Below are positions 22,743 through 31,254 of a DNA stretch of 41,498 nt, piece after piece. Under the pieces are notes generated by a model. That model worked only from the letters and a program-made list of their open reading frames with translations. It had not been told where the DNA came from and ran no database searches. The DNA is from Hymenobacter lapidiphilus (GTDB lineage Bacteria > Bacteroidota > Bacteroidia > Cytophagales > Hymenobacteraceae). The stretch spans positions 1-41,498 of the forward strand of contig NZ_QVLT01000037.1 of assembly GCF_003417065.2 (NCBI RefSeq), read 5' to 3'. Made by a program: the position numbers and the translations under genes. Position 1 is the stretch's first letter; each line of letters starts with the position of its first letter.

Positions 22743-23312
22743 ATGATGAATTCTTTCCTGCGTAACAGCGTTGCCGCCTGCCTGAGCGCCGCCCTATTGC
22801 TGGGTGGGCTGAGCGCCTGCGAAACCAGCAAACGCGGCTTCCCGGAGGTTAGCTCGCCTACCAACGACCCCGACGCGCTGAGCCGGCGGCAGATGGAAGC
22901 TACCAGCAAGCAGATTGCCCAGGTAGTAAACGACAAGGTAGATTACATGACGCCCAAGCAGGAGCTGGCCACCCGATTCACCCGGCAGTTCGGCGACGGT
23001 ACATCCATCAATAAAACCATTATCCGCAAGGTCCAGGAAACGCCCAAAGACAAAGCCATCTACTACCTCGTGGGCCTGGGCCTGCGCGACGGCATGTTCC
23101 GGGCCATGGCCATTCCGCTGCTGACTTCGTCTAATAACAGCCTGTACCTGAGTTCCAACGCACCGCGTTACATTCTCACCAGCGTGGGCTGCACGTTCTG
23201 CTACTTCAACTTCGAGAGCAACGAAATCGTGGGTACCTCGTGCGAGGAAAACACCGGCGGCAGCCGCTGCGACCTGACGGTAGAGAACAACAATGCCTTC
23301 TTCGCCCGCTAA
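22743..23312 (+). CDS. small lipoprotein of unknown function
   Basis: The 189-residue protein begins with a lipoprotein signal peptide (LLLGGLSAC, Cys about residue 26). The start can be either of two adjacent ATGs, 22743 or 22746. The mature part has a helical segment (RRQMEATSKQIAQVVNDKVD), then a strand-rich part with AIYYLVGLGLRDGMFRAMAI. Four cysteines near the C-terminus (VGCTFCYFNF, GTSCEE, SRCDL) could form two disulfides. I do not recognise the family. Upstream, TTG at the -33 distance precedes TATCTTAA just before the ATG. A 46-codon gene follows 2 bp after its stop, suggesting cotranscription. Confidence 0.8.
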   Translation: MMNSFLRNSVAACLSAALLLGGLSACETSKRGFPEVSSPTNDPDALSRRQMEATSKQIAQVVNDKVDYMTPKQELATRFTRQFGDGTSINKTIIRKVQETPKDKAIYYLVGLGLRDGMFRAMAIPLLTSSNNSLYLSSNAPRYILTSVGCTFCYFNFESNEIVGTSCEENTGGSRCDLTVENNNAFFAR

Positions 23313-23314
23313 AT

Positions 23315-23455
23315 ATGCTTAGCCGCAAATGGCTCCTGCGCCTCTCGCTCACGGCCCTGGCCTTGCTCGTTACCACCGACCGGCGGCGGCCCCGACCCAC
23401 TCCGCCGGCAAAGCCCGCCCCGGAGCCGGAAATCGAGCCCGATAAGCTTACCTGA
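23315..23455 (+). CDS. small Pro-rich membrane or exported protein
   Basis: A 46-residue reading frame starts at an ATG two bases after the previous stop. It has a positively charged start (MLSRKW), a hydrophobic helix of about 15 residues (LLRLSLTALALLVTT) and a short tail alternating Pro, Lys and Glu (PTPPAKPAPEPEIEPDKLT). The design fits a small membrane-anchored or secreted peptide. No family is recognised. It ends about 40 bp before a terminator, which supports its being the last gene of a two-gene unit with the lipoprotein. Confidence 0.5.
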   Translation: MLSRKWLLRLSLTALALLVTTDRRRPRPTPPAKPAPEPEIEPDKLT

Positions 23456-23494
23456 CCGTAATAAGCCCAGGCTTACCGTTGATTATTCGCCATG

Positions 23495-23529
23495 CAGCGC
23501 CGGCCGGTTGGTCGGCGCTGTTCTGTTTG
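23495..23529 (+). terminator. terminator after the small exported protein
   Basis: CAGCGCCG (23495-23502) pairs with CGGCGCTG (23513-23520), extended by an inner GC-rich loop, and is followed by TTCTGTTTG. It separates the lipoprotein pair from ppk1. Confidence 0.6.
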
Positions 23530-23727
23530 TAGGCTCGTGAGTGACGAAGCAGGCCAAGAATGGAATTGGACCGACAGGTAGTCCATCAGGGCGAATCATT
23601 TTCTATGCCGGCGCCATTGTATTTCACTGCCGGCCACAACGGCGGGCCATGCGCGCAGCATTTCCCGCCCCAAAAACATGTAACGGCACGGTTTTCCCGT
23701 ATTTTGCCACTTAAAGCCTGCTATCCT

Positions 23728-26046
23728 ATGAAAATCTTCAAATCTGCCGACCTGATTCGTAAGAGCAAGTACATCAGCCGCGACCTGAGCTGGCTGCGCT
23801 TCAACTACCGGGTGCTCGACCAGGCCCGCGACACCAGTCGCTCGCTTTTCGACCGGCTGCGCTTTATGGCCATTACCAGCAGCAACCTCGACGAGTTCTT
23901 CATGATTCGGGTGGGCTCACTTTACAACTATATCGACTACGGCAAGGAGCGGGTGGACTACTCGGGGCTGCGCGAAATGCCCTTCCGGCGCAAGCTGCTC
24001 GATTTTGCCCATCGGTTCGTCAACGACCAGTCGATGACGTATGTGAACGATTTGAAGCCGCAGTTCGAAAAGCACGGCTTCAACGTGCTGGCTCTGAGCG
24101 ACCTGACGGAGGTGGAGCTGAAAAAGGCCGACGGCTACTTCAAAAACACCGTGTTCCCGCTGCTCACGCCCATGGTGTACGACTCCTACCACGGCTTCCC
24201 GCTGATGATGAACCAGATGCTCATCTTCGGGGTAGTGACGCGCACGGGTTCGGGTGATATTGAGATGGAGAAGGGGCAGGAGCGGCTCACATTCGTGCAG
24301 ATTCCGCAGAACCTGTCGCGCTTCTTCGAGCTGACGCGGCGCGACAAGGTGCTGTTCGTGCCCATTGAGGAAATCGTGCGGGCCAACCTGCCCAAGTTAT
24401 TCCGCAACGTCGAGATTCTGTCGGCCGATATGTTCCGGATTACCCGCAACGGCGACTTCACGCTGGAAGAGTCGGACGACATTGACGCTAACTTCATCAA
24501 GGAGATTCAATCGGGCCTCAAAACCCGTAAAAAAGGCCGCGTGGTGCGCCTGGAAGTGGAGCCCAATGCCGCCGCGTTCCTGATGCAGGTACTGCGCGAA
24601 CGGTGGAATATCGACAACGGTAACGTGTTCGTTATCAACTCGATGATTGATATGCGCGGCCTGCTGCAGATTCTGAAGCACCCCAATTTCCGGGGCAAGG
24701 GCTTTAAGCAGCCGGCCCCGGTGCCGCCCATCACGCTGCCCGAAACGGTGGAGGAAAACCTGTTTGACTACCTCAAGCACCAGGATGTGCTGCTGCACCA
24801 TCCCTACAACAGCATCGACCCGGTGGTGCGGCTGCTGGAACAGGCGGCAGAGGACCCGCACGTACTGGGCATCAAGCAGACCATTTACCGCCTCGCCGAC
24901 GACTCGCGGGTAACGGCCGCGCTGCTCAAGGCGGCCGAAAATGGCAAACACGTATCGGTGCTGTTCGAGGTGAAGGCGCGGTTTGATGAGGAGCGCAACA
25001 TCCGGGAGGGCGCGCGGCTCGAAAAGGCCGGCTGCTTCGTGATTTACGGGGTCAGCAAGTTCAAGACCCACACCAAGATGCTCATGATTATCCGCCGCGA
25101 AGGCGAGAAAGTGACGCGCTACGTGCACCTGGGCACCGGCAACTACAACGAGCAGACCTCGCGCATCTACACCGATGTGAGCCTGCTCACGACCGACGAA
25201 GTGTATGGCCACGACGTGTCGGAATTCTTCAACGTGATAACCGGCCACAGCCAGCCCGACGAATACGAATACCTGATTACGGCCCCCAAAGACATGCGCC
25301 AGCAGTTGGTGTGCCTGATTCGGGAAGAGGTAAAGAACGCCAAGAAAGGCCTGCCCAGCGGCATCGTGATGAAGATGAACTCGCTGGAAGACAAGGAGAT
25401 GATTGACGAGTTCTACAAGGCCAGCAAGGCCGGCGTGCCCATCCGGTTTATCGTGCGTGGCATCTGCTGCCTGCGCCCGGGCCGGGCGGGCCTGAGCGAG
25501 AACATCGAGGTGCGCAGCATTGTAGGCGACTATCTGGAGCACGCCCGGCTGTTCTATTTCCACCAGGCTGGCAACCCCAAAGTGTACGCCGGCTCGGCCG
25601 ATATGATGGTACGCTCCTTCGAGCGGCGGCTGGAGGCGTTGTTTCTGCTGGCCAACCCCCAGATCAAGCGCGAGGCCATCAACATCCTCTACTACAACCT
25701 GCTCGACAACCAGAACACCTACGTGATGCGCGAAGACGGCGCCTACGTGCGCCGCACGCCGCAGGAAGACGAGCCCGTTTCCAACCTGCACAAGGAGTTC
25801 TACAGCCGCAGCTTCACGGTTATGCCCGAAGAGGCACTCTACGATGACTGGCTTTCGGTGGCCAATATCCGGGCCTCTTCCGAGGATGCCAATGCCCAGC
25901 CCAAGGAGGCGGTAGTAGTCATTACCTCCGAAATGCTGCCTCCCGCGTCCGGCAAAACTGCGCCCGAAACTGTGCCTCGCCAGAAGGAGGTTCCGATGAG
26001 CGCCAACGTCGACTACGACGCCCAGGAAGAGGCCGACCTGGCGTAA
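23728..26046 (+). CDS. ppk1: polyphosphate kinase 1
   Basis: Ppk1 reversibly makes inorganic polyphosphate from ATP at the membrane. The ATG at 23728 gives 772 residues; an upstream ATG at 23560 adds 56 residues that are not family-like. The start KYISRDLSWLRFNYRVLDQA and SSNLDEFFMIRVG are typical N-domain motifs. The autophosphorylated His448 (KFKTHTKM) and the second catalytic His605 (DYLEHARLFYF) are both present, along with GTGNYNEQTSRIYTD and SADMMVRSFERR. The last 80 residues are acidic and more variable. It faces the exopolyphosphatase gene tail to tail across a 38-bp perfect palindrome. Synthesis and hydrolysis genes next to each other are common, but here the hydrolase is frameshifted. 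Confidence 0.96.
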   Translation: MKIFKSADLIRKSKYISRDLSWLRFNYRVLDQARDTSRSLFDRLRFMAITSSNLDEFFMIRVGSLYNYIDYGKERVDYSGLREMPFRRKLLDFAHRFVNDQSMTYVNDLKPQFEKHGFNVLALSDLTEVELKKADGYFKNTVFPLLTPMVYDSYHGFPLMMNQMLIFGVVTRTGSGDIEMEKGQERLTFVQIPQNLSRFFELTRRDKVLFVPIEEIVRANLPKLFRNVEILSADMFRITRNGDFTLEESDDIDANFIKEIQSGLKTRKKGRVVRLEVEPNAAAFLMQVLRERWNIDNGNVFVINSMIDMRGLLQILKHPNFRGKGFKQPAPVPPITLPETVEENLFDYLKHQDVLLHHPYNSIDPVVRLLEQAAEDPHVLGIKQTIYRLADDSRVTAALLKAAENGKHVSVLFEVKARFDEERNIREGARLEKAGCFVIYGVSKFKTHTKMLMIIRREGEKVTRYVHLGTGNYNEQTSRIYTDVSLLTTDEVYGHDVSEFFNVITGHSQPDEYEYLITAPKDMRQQLVCLIREEVKNAKKGLPSGIVMKMNSLEDKEMIDEFYKASKAGVPIRFIVRGICCLRPGRAGLSENIEVRSIVGDYLEHARLFYFHQAGNPKVYAGSADMMVRSFERRLEALFLLANPQIKREAINILYYNLLDNQNTYVMREDGAYVRRTPQEDEPVSNLHKEFYSRSFTVMPEEALYDDWLSVANIRASSEDANAQPKEAVVVITSEMLPPASGKTAPETVPRQKEVPMSANVDYDAQEEADLA

Positions 26047-26072
26047 ATTTTATTGCGCAGATAAGAGAAGTA

Positions 26073-26186
26073 AGATAGAACGTCATTCAGAGCGAAGCGA
26101 AGAATCTCGCTCGGGGCTCGTTGAACAACAGCTTTGCAACGTCAGCACGCGAGATTCTTCGCTTCGCTCTGAATGACGTTCTATCT
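26073..26186. repeat. 38-bp perfect palindromic element between ppk1 and ppx
   Basis: Arms 26073-26110 and 26149-26186 are perfect reverse complements over 38 bp around a 38-nt loop, with ends reading GAACGTCATTCAGAGC and a GAAGAATCTCGC core. It lies between the stop codons of two convergent genes and would form a strong hairpin in both transcripts, so it probably terminates or stabilises them. Confidence 0.9.
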
Positions 26187-26208
26187 CATCTTTGGCTATC
26201 AACTGTCG

Positions 26209-27206
26209 CTACTCCGTTTCGGTAGGCCGGCTCTGGATGGTGGTAGTAGGGCCGCCGGGGCGGTGGTCGTCGCGGGCGCGGAACTCCTCGAAGTGCTCCT
26301 CAAACAGGGTCTGCAGCATACCGTCCTTGAGGCCAATATCGGGCACGAACATGTGCTGCACATCGGCCCATTCCATGGCCGAGAGGTAAATGTGGCCGGC
26401 CGGCACAATAACGTCGGCGCGGTCGGGGTTGAGCAGGGCCACGTTCACGCGCTCATCCATGCTCATATTAGTGATGCGCTCCAGCAGGTCGGCAATACGC
26501 TGGCGGGTTACGGGCTTGTCCAGGGGGGTGCCGGCCTGGGCCATGCTGTAGATTTTGTTGATGTTGCCGCCCGTGCCGATGGCCCGCGTGACGTGGTAGC
26601 GCCGGGCGTTTTCGCGCACCCAGTCTTCCATACGCTGCCAGGTTTCACGCATGGCCTCGGTGCTCAGGCCGGCTTCTTCCTGTTGCATGCGCCTGATGCT
26701 GCCCACTTCGAACGACTGCGAAGCCACTTTGCGGCGGTTGTGGTAAATGTTGAACTCGGTGCTGCCGCCGCGACGTCGATGTGCAGGTAGTGCTTGTTGT
26801 CTTCGAGCAGGTGCTCGATTACGCGATTGATGTAGAGGGCCTCGGCCTGGCCGTCAATCACGTTCACCAGCATGCCCAGCTTCTGCTGGATGAGGGCCAC
26901 CACTTCGGGGCCGTTCTGGGCAGTACGCATGGCCGAGGTAGCGCAGATGAGGTAGTGGTTGGGCGCCACATCGTGCACTTCCATCAGCAGGCGCAGCGCG
27001 TGCAGGAACTTGATAAACTTCGCCTGCTTGGCCTCTGAAATACGGCCGGTGGCAAACACGTCTTCGCCCAGCCGCAACGGATAGCGAATATACTCGACCC
27101 GCTTCAGCCGGTATCGGTCTTCGTGGTGCAGCACGGCCGAAATCTGGCAGCGCACGGCGTTCGACCCAATATCAATAGCGGCTAACTTGAGGAGAGGAAA
27201 GTGCAT
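26209..27206 (-). pseudogene. ppx: exopolyphosphatase (Ppx/GppA family), frameshifted
   Basis: The first part, from the ATG at 27206, reads MHFPLLKLAAIDIGSNAVRC, ICATSAMRTAQNG and YINRVIEHLL, as in Ppx/GppA enzymes, which hydrolyse polyphosphate or pppGpp. At about 26770 the frame shifts: the protein should continue HIDVGGGSTEF, but the DNA has one G:C pair too few, giving an Ala-rich end. The second frame carries GGSTEFNIYHNRRKVASQSF and the rest to 26209, including AIGTGGNINKI. The lost base hits the phosphate-binding loop. The gene is next to ppk1. Either it is a young pseudogene or a sequencing error; both parts are otherwise intact over about 330 codons. A strong promoter lies just before the ATG. 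Confidence 0.9.
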
Positions 27207-27209
27207 GGG

Positions 27210-27239
27210 CAAATATAAGAGGGCATTCAGCTAACCCAA
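27210..27239 (-). promoter_or_regulatory. strong candidate promoter of ppx, leaderless geometry
   Basis: On the minus strand TTG (27239-27237) is followed after 19 bp by TATATTTG (27217-27210), an exact -7 consensus at ideal spacing. Only three bases (CCC) separate the box from the ATG at 27206, so transcription should start at or next to the A of the start codon. Confidence 0.55.
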
Positions 27240-27258
27240 GTTACGGAGGACGGAGTAA

Positions 27259-27371
27259 GGGCGGGGCCTGCCCCCGCCCGCCTTTAACACGTGCTTTGCG
27301 GCACCTTAGAACAGCTGTTCAATACATTGTTCTGACGGCGGTATAGGGGCAAGTCCCGCCCCTATACCGCC
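27259..27371. repeat. double GC-rich palindromic element
   Basis: The right part has perfect 14-bp arms GGCGGTATAGGGGC (27337-27350) and its complement (27358-27371) around a 7-nt loop. The left part (27259-27279) is a second palindrome, GGGCGGGGCCTGCCCCCGCCC minus its last base in pairing. The GC-rich words resemble the elements at 16316 and 20819. It lies between the ppx promoter region and the 3' end of the large beta-barrel gene. Confidence 0.7.
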
Positions 27372-27392
27372 CTCTGCAACAGCTATCAGGCG

Positions 27393-30300
27393 CTACTTAT
27401 CAATGCGAAAACCCAAACCGAACTGGAGCAGGTTGTTTTCCACCGATTTCTGATAGGAAACTGAGAAGGCAAACTGGTCGGATACGGGGGCCAGATACAC
27501 GCCCGCGCCGTAGCCCTGGTGCCAGCCGCCGGGCGAGGTGCCGTTCAGGTACACCCGGCCCCGGTCGTAGAACCCGAAAGCGCCGTAGGAGAAGGGCAGG
27601 AAACCGTTTTTGCTGCGGCCCAGCGCCAGGCGCAGCTCTGTGTTGAGGTAGAGGCTGGCGTCGCCGCTGAAACGGTTACGGTAATAGCCGCGCAATCCTT
27701 CGCGCAGGCCCAGGCTGGTGAATTTGTAGAACGGGATGTCGTCGTTGTTGCCGTAGTTTCTGGCGCCGCCGCCCTTCACCACCAGCGTCATCGGAATGAG
27801 CAGCCGGGCTGTGCCGTAGTACTGGGCAAAGCCCTGGGTGAGCCCGAAGTTGCCCTTGCTGCCGTTGAGCTGGTGGTAGGAATCGTGCTGAACCAGCAGG
27901 CGCACCCCGCGCTGGGCAAAGTTGGGCCGGTCGCGCAAATCGAGGTCGAACAGCGCGTTCAGGCCTACCAGGCGCTGGAAGCCGGTGTTGATGACCGGGT
28001 CGGAAGCGGGCACGTCGGGGCGGAGCGGGTACGTGCCCAGGTAGCTGTCGGCGGCAAAATCGTTGTTGTAGTACTCGTAGCTGGGGCCCACGCGCAGTAC
28101 GCTCCGCTGGAAAAAGGTGCGCTCCAGGAAGGCGTTGAGGATTATGCCCTTGTAGCGGGCCCGGTAAAAATTGTCGTCGTAGCGGTCCTGGTCGAGAGGC
28201 GTGTTGTTGCCCAGGCCGAAGAAGTTATAGAACGGGAAGTAGCTGCCGTAGCTGAACGAAGCCCCGGCATCGACCTTCCCGATGGCGTAGCGGTGGCGGG
28301 TGCTGGCCGTGAACTGGCGCTGGCCGCCGGTGCTGCCTTCAAGCAGGAAATCGTAGCGGTTTTTATAGCCAGGCTTGCGAAAGCCCTGGCGCAGAAGCGA
28401 GACGCCCGCGCTGGCCGCAAAGCCGTCGTTGCGGTTGTAGCCCAGCCCAATGGTAGGCCGGTACGAGTCGAACTCGAACTGCTCCCGGTCGTAGGCATTC
28501 ACGCCGGGTTTGGTTGAGGTGCGGTTGTCGGCCTCGGAACTCAGCTGCATGTCGGTGCCGGGTACGTCGTACACTTTAGTGAGCGTACGCAGGCCGCGCA
28601 CCTGCGAGTTATCGGCAATCTGGTCTTTGCCCGATCCGCCGATAATGCGCACCAGAACGCTGTTTTTGGCCTCGCCGGTTACTGTAAATACGTCGCGGCC
28701 ATCGAGCCCGTACAGGCTGATTTCCTCGGTTTCCTTGGGCTGAAACGTCCGGTCGAACAGGGCAGGGCCGTTGGGCTCGTCGCCCTCACTGGCGCGGTCG
28801 AATAGCTGCACCCGCACCGTGCCGTCGGCCAGGCGGTTCACCTGGAATACCTCGCCCTTGTTGGAGCCCACCACATCAACGCGCTGGGCTAGCAGCAGGT
28901 AGTAGCGGTCCAGGGCCACAGGCAGTTGCTGGATGCGGGATTTAAGCTTGCGGTTGAGCTCGTCGGTTGAGAGGGTCCTGAGTTCAGAGGGTAGTGAAGC
29001 CGTGGCCTCATCAATAGCGGCCGGGGTAATGGTGTTCTGCAGATACTTCGCGATTTCCTGCCACTGCTGGCGGTTCAGGCTTTGCAGCAGGAACCGGTCG
29101 AGATGGCGGGCGGGCCAGTTCAGGCTCTTCATGTCGTTGAACTCGCCCTGGAAATCCTCGATGCTGGGCAACGCCCACTCACGGTTGGCCAGGTAAGTCA
29201 ACTTGCCATTCCAGAGGGTAAACGCCTGGTCCCGGTCGCGCGGAATGGGTTTGTAGAGGGCTTTTTTGCCGTCTTCGTAAGCCGCCCACTTCCAGTTGTC
29301 CTCATGCTTGCCGAAGTCGGCCACCAGCATATCGAAGGCCCGGGCCCGGCCCAGCGCCACGGCATCCACACGGTTGTCGTTGTCTTTGTAGAGCTGGCGG
29401 AAGAAGCTGAACGAGCGGCGGATATTGTCGGCGCCCGCGAAGCCCGGCAGGTTGGGCTTGGGGTCCTGTGGGCGGTTTTCGAGCGTGCCCAGCAGGCCGG
29501 TATAGTCGGTGCGATAGGGGCCGAGCTGCTGGTTATCGGGCAGCACGAACAGCCGGGGCCGGGCGTGCAGAATGTCGGTTTTATCGAGCAGCGAGCTGAT
29601 AACCAGCGCCGAGTAGGGGTGGGCCGTAGGCGTGATGTCGCGCAGCACATCGGCGGCAAACGAGCGGCGTAGCTCGGGCGGCAGAATCTTGGTTACGTCC
29701 TTGTCAACCGACCGGAACACGTACTCCGACGAGTCGGCAGCAATCAGCTTGAGCGAAGTCGTCTGGCGTCCGCCGCCCCGCCCAAAGGGCCGCAGCCCCC
29801 CCAGTTCGGTGCCCAGGTTAAGCGTGCGCACCTGCACGGGCTGAGTCCAGGACGTGCGGTACCCCGGCCCGAGCCAGAAACGCGACGATTTGGTACCGCC
29901 ATACTGGGCACCAGCCGGCAGCGTCTGTAAGGCTGCAAAAGGAGCGTCGGGCTTAAGCTCAGCCACACCCCTAGGGGCCGAGAGACACTCAGGAATAAAG
30001 CTGTTGACCGGCACATTAGGCAAACGTGGCTCCTGGCAGGCGCTCTGAAACAGCGTCTCTGAGTAAGCCGACTGTAAGGGGCTTTCGGCCACTTTGTCGT
30101 AGTAGACCAAGCGGGTCCGGCCGGAGGCAGCCGGGGCCGCGCTATCATCAAACGTGAAAAAAGTGGTTTTCACGGTGCCATCGTTGTAGTAATCAAGCTC
30201 CGAAAATCCCTGCTTGGCCTCGTTGAACTGCGAGTCGGAGTTACCGGCCACGTGGCGGGCTTCGGCAAACGAGCCCGCTACAAGGTGGTAGCTGCCCTGC

Positions 30301-31169
30301 TGGGAGGTGAGTTGGAGGCTGTAATCGTGGGCGGCGGCGTACACTGTGCCGGGGTGGTCGCGCAGGGTGTTGAGTACTTCGCGCTGGAACTGCTGGTAGC
30401 CCGGGTTGGCCAGGTCGCGGGGCGTGCCCACGTTTTGGTGGTAGGCGGCGCCGAAGGCGCCAACAACTGGAGGCCACAGGTAGCGGCCCAGCGGCAGGTG
30501 CCCGCCGTACTCGCCGTTGCTGACGACGGGCTGGTGGCCTACGAGCAGCACGTTGCGGCCCTTGGTATCGTCGAGCACATCCTGGAGCTGCTCGCGGAAC
30601 TCTTCCTGGGTCAGCGTCGAGCAGTCGGTATCGGGGGCCTCGGGTTTGCTGTAGGGGTGGGTGAACCAGGGCGAGTTGAGAGCCACCAGCCGTACCAGCG
30701 GCGCTATGTCTACGATATAGGGGCCGGGGCAGCCGTTTTCGGGAATGAACGTGTGCTCGCCGTTGTGCTCCTCGATATACTTTTCGAGCCGCCGCACCCG
30801 CTTCAGGCCGTCTGGCCCCGAGTCAGCCCAGTCCTTATCGCCGGGCACAAAGTAAAGCTTGCCGTTGGGCAGCCCCTGCACCAAGGAAATGAGGGCGTCA
30901 ATGCGTGCCGTTTGGCCGGTGCGGCTGGAATCCTGCTTGCCGCCCAGGCCCTCGGGGCTCACTACATCTCCCAAATGCACGACGGTAAACGGGCCGGTTT
31001 GCTGCTCCAGCACGCGGCGCAGGGCGTTGAGGTGGCGGACCGGCAGGTTGAGGCCGGCCGTGTTACCCAGCAGAAACACCTTGTGGGCCGGGGGCGTTTG
31101 GGCGAAAACCGACAGGGAAGCTGTCAGGCTCAGGCCCGTTAACAGCGTACGGGCGTAGCTAATTACCAT
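27393..31169 (-). CDS. phosphoesterase-like domain fused to an outer membrane beta-barrel
   Basis: The 1258-residue protein has a Sec signal peptide (cleavage near VFAQ), a calcineurin-like phosphoesterase domain (about 30-330), a middle of about 600 residues that includes MLVADFGKHEDNWKW, and a C-terminal barrel of about 350 residues resembling the BamA/TamA surface-antigen fold and ending in LQFGLGFRIDK. It therefore sits in the outer membrane. Bacteroidota have a family of this layout annotated as metallophosphoesterase. Compared with my recollection of that family, metal-site motifs are altered: GNTAG at 35-39 for GDxG, GDKD at 110-113 for GNHD, GHQP at 211-214 for HHP, AHDY at 280-283 for GHxH. 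Only Asp68 and some His remain. It may be a pseudoenzyme. Confidence 0.85.
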   Translation of the reverse strand: MVISYARTLLTGLSLTASLSVFAQTPPAHKVFLLGNTAGLNLPVRHLNALRRVLEQQTGPFTVVHLGDVVSPEGLGGKQDSSRTGQTARIDALISLVQGLPNGKLYFVPGDKDWADSGPDGLKRVRRLEKYIEEHNGEHTFIPENGCPGPYIVDIAPLVRLVALNSPWFTHPYSKPEAPDTDCSTLTQEEFREQLQDVLDDTKGRNVLLVGHQPVVSNGEYGGHLPLGRYLWPPVVGAFGAAYHQNVGTPRDLANPGYQQFQREVLNTLRDHPGTVYAAAHDYSLQLTSQQGSYHLVAGSFAEARHVAGNSDSQFNEAKQGFSELDYYNDGTVKTTFFTFDDSAAPAASGRTRLVYYDKVAESPLQSAYSETLFQSACQEPRLPNVPVNSFIPECLSAPRGVAELKPDAPFAALQTLPAGAQYGGTKSSRFWLGPGYRTSWTQPVQVRTLNLGTELGGLRPFGRGGGRQTTSLKLIAADSSEYVFRSVDKDVTKILPPELRRSFAADVLRDITPTAHPYSALVISSLLDKTDILHARPRLFVLPDNQQLGPYRTDYTGLLGTLENRPQDPKPNLPGFAGADNIRRSFSFFRQLYKDNDNRVDAVALGRARAFDMLVADFGKHEDNWKWAAYEDGKKALYKPIPRDRDQAFTLWNGKLTYLANREWALPSIEDFQGEFNDMKSLNWPARHLDRFLLQSLNRQQWQEIAKYLQNTITPAAIDEATASLPSELRTLSTDELNRKLKSRIQQLPVALDRYYLLLAQRVDVVGSNKGEVFQVNRLADGTVRVQLFDRASEGDEPNGPALFDRTFQPKETEEISLYGLDGRDVFTVTGEAKNSVLVRIIGGSGKDQIADNSQVRGLRTLTKVYDVPGTDMQLSSEADNRTSTKPGVNAYDREQFEFDSYRPTIGLGYNRNDGFAASAGVSLLRQGFRKPGYKNRYDFLLEGSTGGQRQFTASTRHRYAIGKVDAGASFSYGSYFPFYNFFGLGNNTPLDQDRYDDNFYRARYKGIILNAFLERTFFQRSVLRVGPSYEYYNNDFAADSYLGTYPLRPDVPASDPVINTGFQRLVGLNALFDLDLRDRPNFAQRGVRLLVQHDSYHQLNGSKGNFGLTQGFAQYYGTARLLIPMTLVVKGGGARNYGNNDDIPFYKFTSLGLREGLRGYYRNRFSGDASLYLNTELRLALGRSKNGFLPFSYGAFGFYDRGRVYLNGTSPGGWHQGYGAGVYLAPVSDQFAFSVSYQKSVENNLLQFGLGFRIDK

Positions 31170-31254
31170 AGAAGGGAGGATGTAGGGTTTTCTTCTACGG
31201 GCCGGGCCATATTCCGATTTAATCCGGCTTTAATTTCTGTGCCTGCTATGCGCT

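Noticed and set aside
24397..25791. Open minus-strand frame of 464 codons inside ppk1
   Set aside because: Antisense of a well-conserved enzyme gene; no start signal and a composition expected from reverse reading of GC-rich codons.
27519..28517. Plus-strand frame of 332 codons opposite the beta-barrel domain
   Set aside because: Val/Ala-rich shadow of the minus-strand barrel strands; no start or domain support.
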